From positions 109,236,069 through 109,300,068 of the forward strand of contig OW240921.1 in assembly GCA_933207985.1 (NCBI GenBank): 64,000 nt of DNA, in the 5' to 3' direction. The position numbers and the translations under genes were made by a program. This document shows positions 43,506-58,433 of the stretch, in pieces (position 1 is the stretch's first letter; each line of letters opens with the position of its first letter). The stretch comes from Pelobates cultripes. Taxonomy: Eukaryota; Chordata; Amphibia; Anura; Pelobatidae. The notes below the pieces were generated by a model, which saw only the letters and a list, made by a program, of their open reading frames with translations, did no database searches and was not told the DNA's origin.

Positions 43506-46336
43506 CGGAGAGACTGACCGGTGTTGGGCTCAAAAGTGACGAGCCCGGCCAAAAGGAACCGGGGAGATAGGGAGAGGTATTGACAGCGGGAAGAGGATGC
43601 TAATCCAATGTAGAAGGTTCCCATGAACGAAGGCACCGTGTAATTAAAGTATGAACTGTCCCACTTAGAAATTAAAAAAAAAATAAAAAAAAAAAAAATT
43701 TTATTTTTTATTTTGAATCAGAATTGGAAAAATTCTTCAAGCCGGCTAAGTATTTATTTAAGCTATATTGGCCTAAAATTTGAAATTCCTTTTGAACTTC
43801 GGGAATAGTCCTCACTGTGGTTATGATGGCGATAACCAATTGCTGGTGTCAACGTTCAAGCACGGCTTAGTTGGCTAACCTAGGTTAGTGAGTCTTTCCA
43901 TGTACCCCCAAATGTCAACCTTGTTTGTGGGGACAAAGTACTCCAAAATCAACATATCCTTTGTAAAAAGCCTGCATATTGAAATTCTAGGAGCACTGAT
44001 TGAACCCTGTCGTAAGAACCCAATAAGGTATGCATGCCACATGTTGAAGAAGTTTCACATAGTCATCAGTTACATAGGGAAAAAGGTGTATCACATGTAT
44101 GTTTGGGACAGTGTGACTGCTCTTACTTGGGTGTCGTATTTGCCCTGGGGGGGTTGGTGTGAAGTATCATCTGCCTAATGAGAGTTGTGTTATAGATGTT
44201 TTGTCACCTGTCACTGGGATGTTTGTTGTAGAACGTGACAGACCCAGCTCATGCCTCAGGATTTGGCAACAGAATTGTGAGATTTAAAGAGCTGTCTCCT
44301 AAAATGAGGTGATGGTGTCATGGTGATGTGGAAGAGATCCTGTGATCCATTTTTGTGCACAGTTTGTTTCCATTCTTCTATTCAGTTTCCTTTGCAGTTG
44401 GCAATATTGTCACATCACCCCTGGTAGCAAATGATAATTGGTACCCCCAACCATTCTTCTGCAATAACAAATGTGATAATTACAAGGGCTTTGTGATTCT
44501 ATGTATACATGTCGGTCTATGAGCACAGATCATGCGTATTCATGTCTACGCTTATCACCTCCAATATTAATCTGGCTCATAACAGTTTGGTTTAATGCTT
44601 TCTTCTGGTTATATAATGCATCATGTAATAATTTAGTGTTTCTGCATTTTGTCATTCAGCTGCTGGGGCAGACAAATTTGTTAGACAAATAACTCCTTTG
44701 AAAGTTGAACTGTAGAATGACCTATTATGTTATGCTAGTGTTACATAAATGTTCCTAGAGAACATGTGAGCTTTGAGTGCATTGATGGACATTAGGTAGC
44801 TCTCCAGTTGTTGATTTGTAAAATAAGCTATTCAGCAGGAGTTTATTCTTCGGTGATTGAACATGTATTTTGAGGTGTGGATTTTGCAGCTATATATAAC
44901 TTGGTGTTGCTTATTCAATAATTTTTATTGAATGATCTGACCACTTTACTTTTGCAAAATTTTGGTTTGCGTGTGTGACTAGTGCAATATAGTTATGGTG
45001 GCCACTTGAGATTAATGCTGTTCCTACAGTACATTAGCATGTGAAAACATATATGCATTTGAGTTCAGTCCATATTAGTGTATTCTTCTCCCACCGCAAA
45101 CACTTAAATTAACACTTCCACCACCCATAACTAACTTAATCTCAATGAAGTTGTTATGGGCGCAAGAGTGCGTGAGCAGCGTCTTGCCTTCAGGCATTAA
45201 TACCATTTTCCAATGGTTTACCAGTAGCATTGGTCTCTGTGTCTGATTGCTATGTTTCTTCTTCTGGCCACCATCCACTCCAGGAATGTTTGCTGTGGCT
45301 GCCGGTGATGGGCAGAGAGCGACAGCTGACTCTTCTTTTCACTATTTTTTTCATCCTGTTCCCGGTCATAAAATAGATTCAATTATTGAATCTGTTTTAG
45401 TACAAAGCCCCCAATACATGCAAGCAGCCGTTAGTAGTGCTGGGATTGCAAAATGTAAACAGTGTTACATTCGCAAGACTGCAGGGGCAGCATATATGCT
45501 CCAAAATCACTTCATTATATGGTCACTTCAGGCACCATAACAATGTAATCACAATTAAGTTTTTTTTATGGTGGGTGTGCCGTTTTACCCAAGAGGCTGG
45601 ACCATAACAGTTTAACTTTAAATTTCCAAGAAGGTGCCCGTTTGCTCTGCCCAGCTACTTTTACTATCAAATTTATAGATTGGAAGAAAAACCTGTTAAA
45701 ATATATATATTTTTTTTTTATCAGCTGTCAATCATATCTTTGGCGCAGACTCTCTCTGCTGAGGAATTGATTGGTATAGAGAGCAGAAGAGACTGATCCT
45801 TCTGCTCTTGACCCTTAGCAACCACAGCGCATGTGCTTTGGTTGCTATCCTAACTCCTTAGCCTGTGCTAGGAGCATAGAAACGGACCCTTCAGACGCTG
45901 GCAGCAAAGCCACCATGTCACTGTCATAGAGGATATTTTGTTCTGCTTGAGCAAATCAGTGAAGTGGCTGCATGGAGTGCATGTTGATCAGAGGTTGGTG
46001 TTACAGAACTCTCTGTAGTGAAATCATGGTGTGTGATAGGAGAATTAAGCAAGAGGGTGACAGGTTTCCTTTAATACTTGTACGTAATTTAATAATTTAA
46101 GACATCTTATCTAGAAAGTTGACACCTCATGGTAGAATTGGGTCATTCTTTTGGGAAAGAAGATTCTTTTATGTTTATAAAAATTAGATTGTCCTAAGAG
46201 CTGTGTATTGCTTTCTATTTTGATGTGATAAAGTTTTGGTATCCAAATCATCTTCTCAGATCAACCACCCAATAGTCATTCTATGCACCAAAATTTAAAT
46301 CCGTTGATGATCAGATATAAAAATAATTCCTCTGTG

Positions 46337-46390
<54 letters not shown>

Positions 46391-48643
46391 TTTATTTACA
46401 CCAATTGGCTCCAATATAAAACTGTTTTAGTAGGTAAAATATAGTTGGGTCATATTTTTGGAGAAAAGTCTCAAGAAATCCACCTGGATACATATCTTCC
46501 AACATTCTTTCCAAGATTGCTACTGCTAACATTTTCTTCCATGGCAGACTTACTAATTCTCTCCCCATGCATATTTGTGTCTCTTGGTTTTTTTTTGTTT
46601 TTGTTTTTTTTTTTATTTATTTTTTTTTTATCAGCAGCTCCCCACCAAAACTTTCATTGACTGTGCTCAAGAAAATCTTTCTTTTATCTAACCACAACAC
46701 ATGACGAGAGACCGCTCATAGCCAAGTCATCTTTTTCTAATAGTGTACCATTCCCACTTGTGTAACATTCGCATTCTAACATCCAGGCAACTATATATGT
46801 AAATGTCACTTTGTAATACAGATCCTACTTGTTGATATTGTCCTTTTGTTTAGTGTCATTAAAAAAAAAATCTCTAAGACTCTGTATCTTTTTAAAGGAA
46901 CACTATATCTTACTGGAATGCTTTGTGTTAAGTGTGTTCTTTTGGTTTTCATTTTGCATGAGAGATTTCAAGAGAAGCTGGAACTTTTTACAATTTAGCA
47001 TTGTTACACTCCCTTGGCTGTCAATCAGGCATCTGGTTGTGTTAATCCCTGGCAGTTTAGCTATGTGGAGCTAAACTTAGTAGGCGGACAATACCCAGAG
47101 CAACTGCCTTGCAAAAACTTTTCATTGAGCTGCATTGGGAAGGCTGCGATTGGACAGCCACAGACAATTTGAGTGGAGTTAGAAGAGGAGGGCTTACCAT
47201 GGCTGCAGATTTGGCAAGTTGTCTTTAGATATACCCCAGTGAAAAAATGCATAAGTGTTTTGGTTTTAATTTGGGGTATATCTACTATAAAGTCATTAGA
47301 ATTGTTTTTGGGCAGTAGAGTATCTTTATGTGGTTTTAAAGATGACAACCCAAATAAGATTATTTTGGGTATATCCGATTTCATTACTTTAAAAACAGTA
47401 TATCTGCGTGATTCCAACACTTTAAATTCTGTAACATGCTCTTTATATGGATCCTCTGGATTTATCACAGTGATTATTTAATCCGCAAATAAGGTCATTG
47501 TTCTATAACACTGGTCGTCTATCTGTCATGCTAGACTGAAGACATATTTTCATTTATTTTCATATTCTCGTGTATAACACAATAGTACACATTTTAATTC
47601 TTATATATGTATGTTTTCCCTGCCTGAAGATTCATAATCATTTGGTGTTTTTTGTCCAGGTTTTAAGATCCTGTTTTCCTTTTCTAGGCAATCTCCAACA
47701 CTGAGCTAAGAGTGGTGGTACTTAGAAATAAAATGTATGTAGCGTTCCATTTGCCCAAAAGTCAGTCCCAGCTTGGAATACCCTCAATACTTATGTATTT
47801 ACCTTTGTTACTACACCTTCACTTAATCATAGACGTGTGTGTGCCACTCAATCTAGTCAAGGCATTTTTCCATCCTTTTATATCAATCTATATATTATTT
47901 CTTAAGGGGACACTACACATTATAACCGCTCCAACTCAATAAAGGGATTATGCTGGTTGAAGGTTACAATATATTTGAGTGGTTTAAAACTGAAGGTCTC
48001 TGGGTGCACAGTCCCTTTCTGCAGTGATGGGCAACAGTAATTGGCTGGTGAGTTTGGTTAAGACGTAGTGTAATGCCCAGGAATAAATCAGAAAAGTCTT
48101 AAAGAGTACAGGGCACCATAAACACTCAATCTCATTTGAGTGGATAAACTTGTGTTAAACTGTTTTTAAATTGGTTTAATTATGAATGAATGCGGTCAGA
48201 TCCCTCTGTGCTTCTCAGGCTAATGCTTCTGCATTCATCTGAACAGCAGTGATAGACTGAGATGTTCAACCTATCACAAGCACACGTTTCTTCTATGAAT
48301 TGCTACAGCTAAAGTGGAGTCTAATTTCTGCCTACCCCTACTTCTATCAGGGGGTGGGCTGCATGGGACCCTTACTCAATGTAAACCTTTTGAAAACGAT
48401 TCAACACTGACCAAAGAGAGCGCCATGGGACTCGGTACTATATCCACTTTATTGAGGTGAAATGGTTATAGAGTTTAGCCTGTCCTTTTACATTTTTCCT
48501 ATATTGACACTTTTAGATTTTTCTTCACTTTTTTTTTTTATTTTTTATTTTTTTTTGTACCATTGTTGTGGAGCCACATTATTATGACCCTAGAAATTCC
48601 TTCTCTGAGTCCTTTGGGTTTTCTGCCAACATTCCATTTTAAC
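43506..48643. other. SIK3 intron 1, no gene seen
   Basis: About 5 kb of AT-rich intron. A-run at 43674-43700; (AT)n microsatellite at 46338-46382; T-runs near 46590-46630 and 48530-48555. 48100-48490 begins TTAAAGAGTACAGGGCACCA and may be an old TTAA element. I looked for SIK3 exon 2 (VAIKIID...) and did not find it. Confidence 0.5.
46338..46382. repeat. (AT)n microsatellite
   Basis: About 22 uninterrupted AT dinucleotides followed by a T run. Confidence 0.95.
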
Positions 48644-49079
48644 CTAAAGGGAAACTACAGTGCTAGGTAAACAAAGTTGTTTTACTAGCACTATAGTGCC
48701 CCCCTTCCTCGCGCCCACCCACCCCAGTGCTGAAAGTAAAAACCCCTTTATCACTTACCTGACTCCTGCACCGATATCCCTCAGCACCTAATGTGTATGT
48801 GTGCCGAGCGGCTCAATCGCTTTAGGATTTCCCCCATCGGAATGCATTGTATAATGCTTTCCTATGATGTTTTGGGTGATGCCCTCATGCAGAGCAGTTA
48901 TCAGATGGCCAAAAGTCGCCGAACCACCCGGAAGTCCCTCTAGTGGCTGTCTGGTGGAGCTATCCCTGCAAGGTAATTATTGCAGTTTCTCAAAAATTTC
49001 AGTTGCGGGGTAAAGGGGCAGTGCACCCAGACCCCTTCAATGAGCTGAAGTGGTCTGGGTGCCTATAGTGTCCACTTAA
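48644..49079 (+). mobile_element. TTAA MITE, family B, diverged
   Basis: Left end CTAAAGGGAAACTACAGTGC with the TGCTAGGTAAACAA...TTGTTTTACTAGCA hairpin. The right end has GTGGTCTGGGTGCCTATAGT then GTCCACTTAA. The left TTAA has mutated to CTAA. Confidence 0.65.
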
Positions 49080-50732
49080 ATATATAGACCTCAATTTTTT
49101 TTTTTCCTGAGTAATAATTTTATAGATCTTTGACTCTGTTGGTGAACCATCCTTTTATATGTGTAAATTTTGGATGCTTTATTACCCCAGACGTATTGTA
49201 GATATATGCAGGTAATGTTGAATAGAATTCCAAGGTTTATAAAAAGGCAATGTTATAAAACTTTTCAATGTGGAAGATAATTATTAGCATCACATATTGG
49301 ATAAATTGGATAAAACAGCCAGTATCTAAAGTAGCTGGATGCAGTAGATTGGGAATATTGTTGTATATAAGAAGAGGTTAAAGTAACAGCAGATCTGTAT
49401 TCAATTTTCTACGGCTATCTGCATTCTAATTCATATCCAGGGTACACCATGCAGCTGTCACTGCTACCAGTTATCCTTAACAGCACTGCTGTGCTCCAGA
49501 CTTTGCAGGTTTATACATCACTGCTCGGGACTGCAGTGTCTCTCTTATTCAGGACTTTAATTCATGCCCTTAGGAAGTGATTCATTGCCTTCTCAAAGCA
49601 ATGTATTGAATGTGTTCATCAAGTGCAGAGTTTTGTTTAATATTTGATAGATACATTGTTCAGTGACACTGAAGGACAGTGTGTTTGCTCTGCTTTTTCA
49701 AGTGCAGACTTGGAGCTGACAGTACCTGGTGACATGGTCTAAGTTAAATGGAAATTCCACCCAAAAAGTGTTACGTGTAATACTTTTTCTAAACCGTGTT
49801 GGATGTTTGCCGTTGCACTCTTCTAATACACATGAATTATTTCATAAAAATGTGCTGGGAGCAGCATTTTTCTTTATGTAGTACACCTGAGGCTTGTTGT
49901 TTGTTTGTCTCATGTGGTTATGTCAGCATAAACTGTCTCTTGCTTTTAGTCAGGTATTGGATTGCCTGAAAGTCATGCATGAGGAGTTTACTTTATTAAC
50001 CAAGTTGGACTGCACATTCTTTCAGGTCGGTAGCTTGTTTTGAGCAGGTCCTTCACCTCTTGTCCCTGTTAATATTCTGTATGGCATGAACTTGTCAAAT
50101 ATCCTTGTTTTGTAATTGGAGAGCATTGCTGAATGTCGGCACTTTATAAATGCTAATAATTAAAAAAAAAAAAAAATAAATACTTTTGCATACTTGTATT
50201 TGTGTTTTTTTTTTTTGTCGGTTTGTGTTGTACAATAAAATTATTTGTTGTACTTGGCTTCTAGCCAGGCCTTAAAGTATTTATGCAAACAGAAGCCATG
50301 GTATACCTTCTGGGGGTGAATTTCTACTACTGCTTCACAACTAGTGGTAGTGGAAATGTTGAGCCCTGATAACATTTTAAGTAACAGGCATTACTATGAT
50401 TTGATGTTATGGTTTCTTCTGGATTAACTTCCATAATCCATCCCTGGTAGAGGAAACCACATTACTGTTGTACTTTGGTGAATCTGTACAAAATGTGACC
50501 TGTGGGAGATTCAATAAGACTGAGATCCAATGGAGATCCTTTTGTGTCTATGCAGTGAGGAGTCTCTAGATCAGTGCCTTAAAAAGGTGTCTTTTCCCAT
50601 CAGCCATCATGAGTGGTACATACTTTAAGTTTTTCTGCTTGCTACATTTTGCAAAATAGCCACTAGCAGTCTATCTTATGGTTGACTGGGAGTTGTCATT
50701 GAAATTCCCACACAGTCTGCATGACTTTCTTC
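49080..50732. other. SIK3 intron 1, no gene seen
   Basis: Ordinary AT-rich intron with A and T runs at 50160-50215. Nothing is recognised. Confidence 0.4.
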
Positions 50733-51166
50733 TTAAAGGAACAGTTTAGGTAACATAGCAACTTAATTGAAATGAAGTTATGCCAGGCAATTCCTGGTCC
50801 TCACTTTATGGGGTTAAACCATTCTCGAAAGGTTTAACCCCAAAGTCTGTGTTTCAGCGCCACATTTCACTGCCTCTCTGCCCTTCCATGTTCTAAAAAT
50901 CTCTAAACTGTAAGGCTCTGGCAGCGGTGCCACTGATTGGCTGAGAGCGGTTAGCTGGTGCTCTCTGTCAATCCATGAAGCCCCCTTCATAAAACTGGTT
51001 TGAAAACATACGTTTCTTTTCAAGCAAGTTTTATGAATGGGAGTCACTAATTGGTTTAGAGCGTCATAATGCTTTAATCCATTAAGGTGAGCTAGCCCCA
51101 GGGACCTCCTGACACCATAACAAATTCATTTTAAAGATGAGGTTATGGGGCTCGGTATCCCTTTAA
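50733..51166. mobile_element. TTAA-flanked MITE, family E (distinct interior)
   Basis: TTAAAGGAACAGTTTAGGTA at the left and GGGGCTCGGTATCCCTTTAA at the right, about 430 bp. Internal GGTTAAACC and GGTTTAACC at 50814-50834 form a hairpin. The interior differs from A, B and C. Confidence 0.6.
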
Positions 51167-52619
51167 GGATTCTATCTTTATAAAAAAAAAACTCAAATTT
51201 GACCAAGTTGTTATCAAGTATGGCTTTTAAAGGAAACCTAATTATTTTTTTTTCACAAAGGTAATTGGAAGTGTTTGCTAAATAAATGATTTGAAATTAC
51301 AAGCAGAGTTTTGTAGATCTACAGCATTCATGAATATAACTGGTACATTTTCAGTAGCTTAATTTAATAATTTACTTATGTTGTGTACATTCCAAATTGC
51401 ATGGTCCGGTTATTCTGGTAGATTATTAAAATATATTTTGAAACTTGCAACCCCACTTCTGGAATAGCTTTAAGTAGCGATCAATTTCTGCTCACCCACT
51501 AGCTATTGGTGAATGGAAATCTAACTTTTGCTAGTATGGGATTAATTTACCTATGGCTGTGACAATCTTCAGTGCTGATTAAAAATACACAAAACAAAGT
51601 TAGTCCCTAATTTGTCTAGTGATATCTTTTTGACTGTGTTGGAATTTCATTGAACTTTCACCTCTGTCAATGTAAGTATTTCATCATCTATAGTTTATTG
51701 TTACCTATCTAGATGTCTGTCTGCCCCCCTCATTTTTCTCCGCCCTTGTGAAGGTTTGAAATGTGTTATTTATCTTTCAGCTCTTACTGTACTGCTCCCC
51801 ATTCTGCCACTGTCTCATTGGCTGAGATCACTAAGATTGATCATCTCTGCCAATCTAACACTTAAAGAAGGGTTGGGTGGCTAGTGTGCGCATGCACTGG
51901 AAAATACACTGCTGCGTCAATCAAATACTGCTCTAGGAGAGGTATACTGCGCACAGACCACTTCAATGAGAAGTGGTGGTTGTGACCACCTTTAATGTCT
52001 TTTTAAGCTGTAGTTGTCCCTTTAAGATATTAAACCCTTATGTCCCACCCAGACATCTCAGGCTATAAACTGCAGCCATTGCCACTCCTCCCCCCCTCCC
52101 CAAATTGAAATTCACATTTTGTGTTTTCTGTGTTTTAAGTATTTCTTTTCTGTGCTATCTGTGTTTTTTGTTTTGTTTTCAAATTAATAAAATTTTCTCT
52201 ACACAAAACAAACCAGTAACATTGCATTGGCTGGTAATGATTCTACATGCATGCAAATTTAATAAACCACACCATTTATGGTTTACTAGTGAAAATGACA
52301 GCCCAATTAAACCCAATTAATACAGAGAATATCCTAAGTATGTCTATTAATTTCATTATTGATTACTGCTGGTTCCCGACAGCCAGTAGAATGATTGCTT
52401 TCTGTGTATGAGGTTATTGAAATATCATAGTGTCTGCGCGCTGTATAATGTGCTGTGTAGTACAAAATGTTCAGCACTTTGTGACCTGCTTCTGCTTTAC
52501 AGATTTTTGTATATTATGGTTAATACAATATAAACATAGAAAAAAAAGATGGAAAAACAAACTAACTTTTTTTTTTCTATCTTCTTTGTTGCCGTTGTAC
52601 AAAGTAATTAACAAATACA
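51167..52619. other. SIK3 intron 1, no gene seen
   Basis: AT-rich. 51945-52027 contains MITE-like debris (AGACCACTTCAATGAGAAGT and GTCCCTTTAAG). No gene is recognised. Confidence 0.4.
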
Positions 52620-54435
52620 GGTGGCTAAATGTATATTAAAAAAACATACAAATGTATTAAATCACCTCACGCTCCCCCAACAATGCAAAAGAGACATACA
52701 AAAATGGTCTCAAACACACATCTCATGGCTAGGAAAAATCAACGCATACAAGATGATGTTGCCTAAGATACTCTACATATTCAGAATGCTCCCCATCCAG
52801 GCCCCACAAACACTCCTCAACTGACTGCAAAACATCTGCAGCTCATTCATATGGGGAAACAAAAAAACACGCATATCCCGCACCTTACTCTATAAACATC
52901 CAAAAAACGGAGGAGTAGGGCTACCCGAAATAGGCCAATATTACAAAGCCACAATGTTGGCATCAGGCATATTGATACTCTCAGAAAAAGGTAATATTCA
53001 ATGGGTGGACATGGAAAGAGCCCAATGGACAAAAATGCGACACTCGACTTCCTATGGACACCGAGGAAACATAGACCAAACAAGCCAAACCTATTCCCGA
53101 CCACGACACTGACAGTCCATATTTGGTCAAAATTCCTAGATACAATGGGAGCCAAAGAAAAATTCCACCCCAATGCACCACTAACAGCACTAAGGGCCAT
53201 ATCACCTGACATGCGTATCCAGACATGGTCACATGCAGGTATTACGCACATTCACCAATTATTACAATCACAAGACGTAATGACCTTCATAGACATACAA
53301 CAGAAGTGGGAATTACCAGCAAACACTATTTTCACATACCTACAACTAAAAGGGATCATCACCACACACGTAAACAGAAAACAACAAAACCCTAGCCCAA
53401 GCCCCTCTTCAGCAAAAGCGATAATAGAAAGATGCTGGAAGGGCCCTATGAAAAAGAAAAATATTTCCCTATGCTATAAGGCCTGGGATGATACCCTAAC
53501 CAACACTACACCGCACTGCAAAACAAAGTGGGAAACAGAATGCGCTATCCAACTCACAGATAATGAATGGATCCACGCACTGAATGACATAGCTAAATGG
53601 ACTAAGTGCTACACCCATATAGAAGCACATAGAAAATTGCTGTACAGATGGCATTTAACTCCACACACACCCCACAAAATCTATCCCAATACATCCACCC
53701 TCTACTGGAGGTGCTCAGCAGAGACAGGCACGCACACACACATGGTGGTCATGCCCCAACATCCAACACCTTTGGGTAGAAGTACAAAACACATTAAGTG
53801 CCCTCAAGGTTCCACACACCAGGATCACCCTTGAATTATTCCTGCTTATGCGATTACCCCCATCATTTGAATATGCACACAAACAACTGAGTGCAATCAT
53901 CATTTTGGCAGCCCGTAACTTGATAGCCTGCAATTGGAAATCCACATTCTGCCCAAACAAAGCCAAACTATGGGACAAAATACAACAATACTATACATAC
54001 GAACGTATGGCCGCCCCAGACGCAAAAACAGCACAAATACTCCACACAACCTGGGTAATTTTACACGGCAACAACCAGTAAAAGCTATGTGACAGACAGA
54101 CACCCACAACTAGTGACGGCAAATGGAATAGATGCCTATGACAAGCAAATAATATAATATACCGAAAGCACAATGAGGGTATTAAACAATACCGCAAATG
54201 TGTATACTCCCTCACGCAACCAAACTATGTATAGGAACTCTTGTATGCATTTACTTGTTACCGTACTATATGTTATACTTATTGTTACCTTTGTAACCAA
54301 AACCATTGGTATTCTTGTGATGCCATATATCACCCACTGTTCACTCCCTTGTAAACGATGAAACAAAATCCTAATAAAAACCATATTGAAGAAAGTAAAA
54401 AAACAAACAAAACAAAACAAAAAAAACCATACAAA
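52620..54435 (+). mobile_element. L1-like LINE, ORF2 C-terminal half and 3' end
   Basis: A 5'-truncated LINE inside SIK3 intron 1. It begins in the region after the RT palm (WSQTHISWLGKINAYKM, then FRMLPIQAPQTLL) and continues in another frame at 53001-53834 (ELPANTIFTYLQLKG, KLLYRWHLTPHTPHKIYP, YWRCSAETGTHTHM). It ends with LAARNLIACNWKS at about 53908-53946 and a stop at 54081. The 3' UTR ends AATCCTAATAAAAACCATAT, followed by an A-rich AAACAAAC tail to about 54435. At least two frameshifts. Confidence 0.82.
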
Positions 54436-57400
54436 TGTGATGCGCATAAACATCTCTAGTGCCCCAGAGTGAAAAGATCACTGATGTGTAAAAAAAAAAA
54501 ATAAAAAAAATCTACTTGCCAGACAAGTGTATTTATATAAACACTTGTTTTTCTACAACGTTACCCTTAATGGGAGTTTTAAGGAAATTTTTTTATTTTT
54601 ATTTCTGGTATATACACTACAGTACATTGTTTGGTTGCTTTGTTTGTTGTGGTTTATTTTATTTACTTTATTTTTTATTTTTTTTGGTTACTGCTCAGAT
54701 ACTAGATCCGACATGCATCACTCATTGTAAATCCGTGATATCTAAGCTTGGCTCTCCAGATGTTCTGAACTGCATTTCCCATGAGGCTCAGCTTGCCCCT
54801 CCTCATTACCCATTCTGGTGTACATATATAGGTTCACAGTGAAAAGGCACAGGTGGGCCTAAACCGTTTTGCAGAGACATGGAATGATTTATGGGTCATG
54901 TTATTTAATAATTGATCATATTTGTTCATAGAAAAAAATGAAATGAAAATCCATGTTGGTGGCACTCACCACAAGTGTCTTTTATTTTTTTTTTTTTCTT
55001 GTGAGAGGAAGCTTCATTGGCGACTTTAACTGTGGAATGTAATGGCAGTACATTGGTGAATGCATCTGAAATGGTACATGCCATGATATTTATGTACTAT
55101 ATGATATCCTGCTGAACTCACCAGGCAGGAATTTCCCTGTTCTATCCATGTAGGAAATCTCTTAACAATCTCGGGACATATGATGAAGGAAATTTGAAGG
55201 GTAGGAGTGTTTTGAACCCAAAGATATTGAAGAAACTGGATAGTCGGCCAATTCTGCCATTGCTCAGAATTAGTAAATGGATGACTCAAAATGAACCCCC
55301 GCCCACATAAATCTGATTGATGAAATACTAATATACTACAATAATCCGTATTAAGAGCTATGCCTTGTTGGAAAGAGCTGTGGGTTTATGCACTATTTAA
55401 CCGATACATTTTTTTTCATATTAAAGTATTTTGTTTATTATATTGACAAGATGATGCGTTAAGAATTAGTTTTCACATCCGTTTGCTTGGTATAGATTTA
55501 TATGTAAGAATGTATCCATTGATCCAAAATATACTGTAAGAATGCTTGGAATCATGGGCGTCTTCTTCCATGGGCGTCTTACTCCAAACTAACTTTGATC
55601 AGGGTTAATGGATTTTATGAAATGATGGCAAATGTATGTTGATATTTTTCCATTCAGATTAGAGGCAGTGCATTATGACACGGATTTCTAATCTGGAGTA
55701 AAAATAAGGCAGGCAAACGTTCACACTTTTTAGAACCTCCCACAAATCTCTAGCCCAGAAAATGGTGTTGCGCTCCCCCAAATCTCCTCTGTCACTATAA
55801 AGTGCATTTAACACCCAAGCTCCCCAGTTCTTTGCCTGCCTCTGGCAGATGAGGTATTCAGGCATACCCCTGTCTAAGCAGCAGCAAAGGTGAGGGAGCT
55901 ACGGCTCGGGAGGCTCTGCTTCAGGTCTGTTGTAAGAGTGCAGTGTTTTTTTTGTTTTTTTTTTTTGTTTTTGTTTTTTTGTGTGTGTTTTGTTTAAGAT
56001 ATGTTTAATTTTTGTTTTCCTGGTCAACGTGGACAAAATAACTTTTCTTTTTGGGTCAATGTGTTTTTTTTTAATTCTACATTTTATATGATTACCGTCC
56101 AACCCTTACTAAAAGAGAAGCTAAGTGGATGTTTTCGGGTTTGCTCACTTCACTAGTACACTGATGGTTATTGATCTACTCATGCAGGAGTCATGTTTTG
56201 CTCGGGGCAGAGTTATGAAACTGCCGCTGCCAGCAGTGTTGATAGGTGTTTGGTGATCTGCTCCTATTGTTGTAGTAAAAAATGTTTCCCATATACTTTT
56301 AAAAGAGCACTATAGTGTTAGGAATACATCTTTGTATCCTTAACACTATAGGAACCCTTTGGCCTCCCCAGGCAATATAAAGACTCCAATAACTCTCTAT
56401 GCTGGGTCGAGTTACTCTTATGCCAACGGAGCAATACGCCATTTTGCATGACCGAATTCTGCTCTTTGTCTACAATTTTGTGCACCAACCTGAAATTTTG
56501 TTAGTTTTTGGGGGTTATCTGGTGGAAGTTATATTAAAATAAAAGTCATAACTGTTTGTTTATACACTTGGTTTATGCTAGAATAAATATATATTTTTTT
56601 ATTTTTTTTGCGATTAATGTAGAAGTATTTTATTTAATAACATAAGCTCTACTGTATTGTGGCCAATAAAACCAACAATCCTACATTAATTCCATTTTCA
56701 ATAAAAATTAATCTTTCAAGAAAAATGTCGAATATTTTTCATTGGCTGTACCTCCTAAAAAAAAAAAAGTGGTTTTCTCTAGTTCCTGATCTGCCTTAGT
56801 AATACAATCGATCTCAGAGAATTTTTTTATTATCTGTAAATATGATTTTGTTTAGAAAGAGAGGTAGTGTTCAAGTATACAAATTGTATCTATTAAATGG
56901 CACATATTCTTTGTGGTTGTTCCATGTATACATTATGTGTGTATTCTAAATTTTCCAGGTAGGCCTGCACTTGTTTTGTTGGCACTGGAGTTGATATTTT
57001 TTTTTGAGGAAAATCAGTCTGTATATATAATGGATATTTCTAGATTCTGTGAGAAATGAATGAATATATGGCCGTGTTCTAGGAATACTATATTTCCCAT
57101 CACATTGGATATCTACATCCTGATTTCTTGCGTGCACTCTAAATTTTCTTCTTTAATGTAAATTGAAATTGAATAGGAAAGAAATATCAGATGATGTATG
57201 ATTTTATCCACATGAGTTTTTTTTTTTTTGTTTTTTTTTGTGTGTGTGTGTTTCTCTAGAATTCAGATGTGGGCATATAGCATTTGTGGATTTACATATG
57301 AATGTGTGCAGTGTGGCTATTAGGCTGTGTTATGTGTGTCTCCAGGCAACAAGTGGATCAGATGCTCTGATTCTTCTAGGAAACTGCATAGCTTCTAAAA

Positions 57401-58433
57401 GACACACTAAACTGCTCCAGGTCTCAAACACGTCACTCTTCCCAGTCCCTGCACATGATATTCAGCTTGTCTTCCTACCGCCTCCATAATATCCAACCAA
57501 ATATTAACATTTGTTTTTTACCTGTTCTCTCCTGTTCAATGTTCAACAATACAGTGTTCTCATTTTTATTTTAATAATCTGTGGCCCCAGCATTTTGCGT
57601 CTTCTTTCTTTTTGGTATTGTATCGTGAGAATACCATTTTCCTGCCTTAGCGTTTGTTCCAGATCACAGCTAACCTCTATAATATTTCTATATACAAGCT
57701 TAAAATGACTTTAACATTTTTATTTATCAATAATTCTCCTGTTATCGTGTATATTTATTTAGTCAAAAAAACATTTAATTATGTTTTTGCATACCACCCT
57801 TTTGGAACTTTCTAACCATTAGTTCTCTGATAAAATTAAAAACATTTCTTCAACGAACAAGTATCACATTTGTTTATTTTTCTTATTTTTGGTTAAATAT
57901 GCTGGCCCACTTGGCTAAAACATGCAAAGATTATTGAGTGGATCTGCTAATTTATTCTTTCTTCAATGGCTTTAAAGACATAAAAACACAGCATTTAAGA
58001 AACTATTTTTGTTGCTATGGCAACTGGGGCTGTACGTTTCAAATATTTTAATATTTGAATAATCCCTTGTCTGCAATTGATTCCATAGAATGTTGTATAA
58101 AGACTCATTATCATTGCATCAAAATGCTCAATTACTTAAGCTACTAAAATAGTATTTAAATTATTTAAATTGTAGCATCGCTAGCAAAAGATTTAGCCTG
58201 TCACTAGCCTCTAGTGTCACATGGTCGCAGACTGTTAATGTGGCCTAGCAAAAATAACAATGCTTCAACATTTGCCATCAAGTGGCATTGTCACTCTACT
58301 CTTTTTCTTTTTTTTTTTCTAATTTCATTCCACTATTGTCTTTCTATCCTCCCCACACTTTTTTAATTATTTATAAATCCTCCTTATTTTTTATACATTA
58401 GATAAAGAGAGGACTTATTCTGTTCAGTGGTGC
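54436..58433. other. SIK3 intron 1, no gene seen
   Basis: About 4 kb of AT-rich intron with T-rich tracts (55945-55990, 57220-57240). 56298-56360 has GCACTATAGTGTTAGGAATA and its inverted TCCTTAACACTATAG, a MITE terminal hairpin without a matching right end. No coding or RNA gene is recognised. Confidence 0.45.

Noticed and set aside
52847..54453. Minus-strand open frames up to 134 codons rich in Phe, Leu and Val
   Set aside because: They are antisense to the LINE ORF2 fragment and its 3' end; the plus strand carries the recognisable protein.
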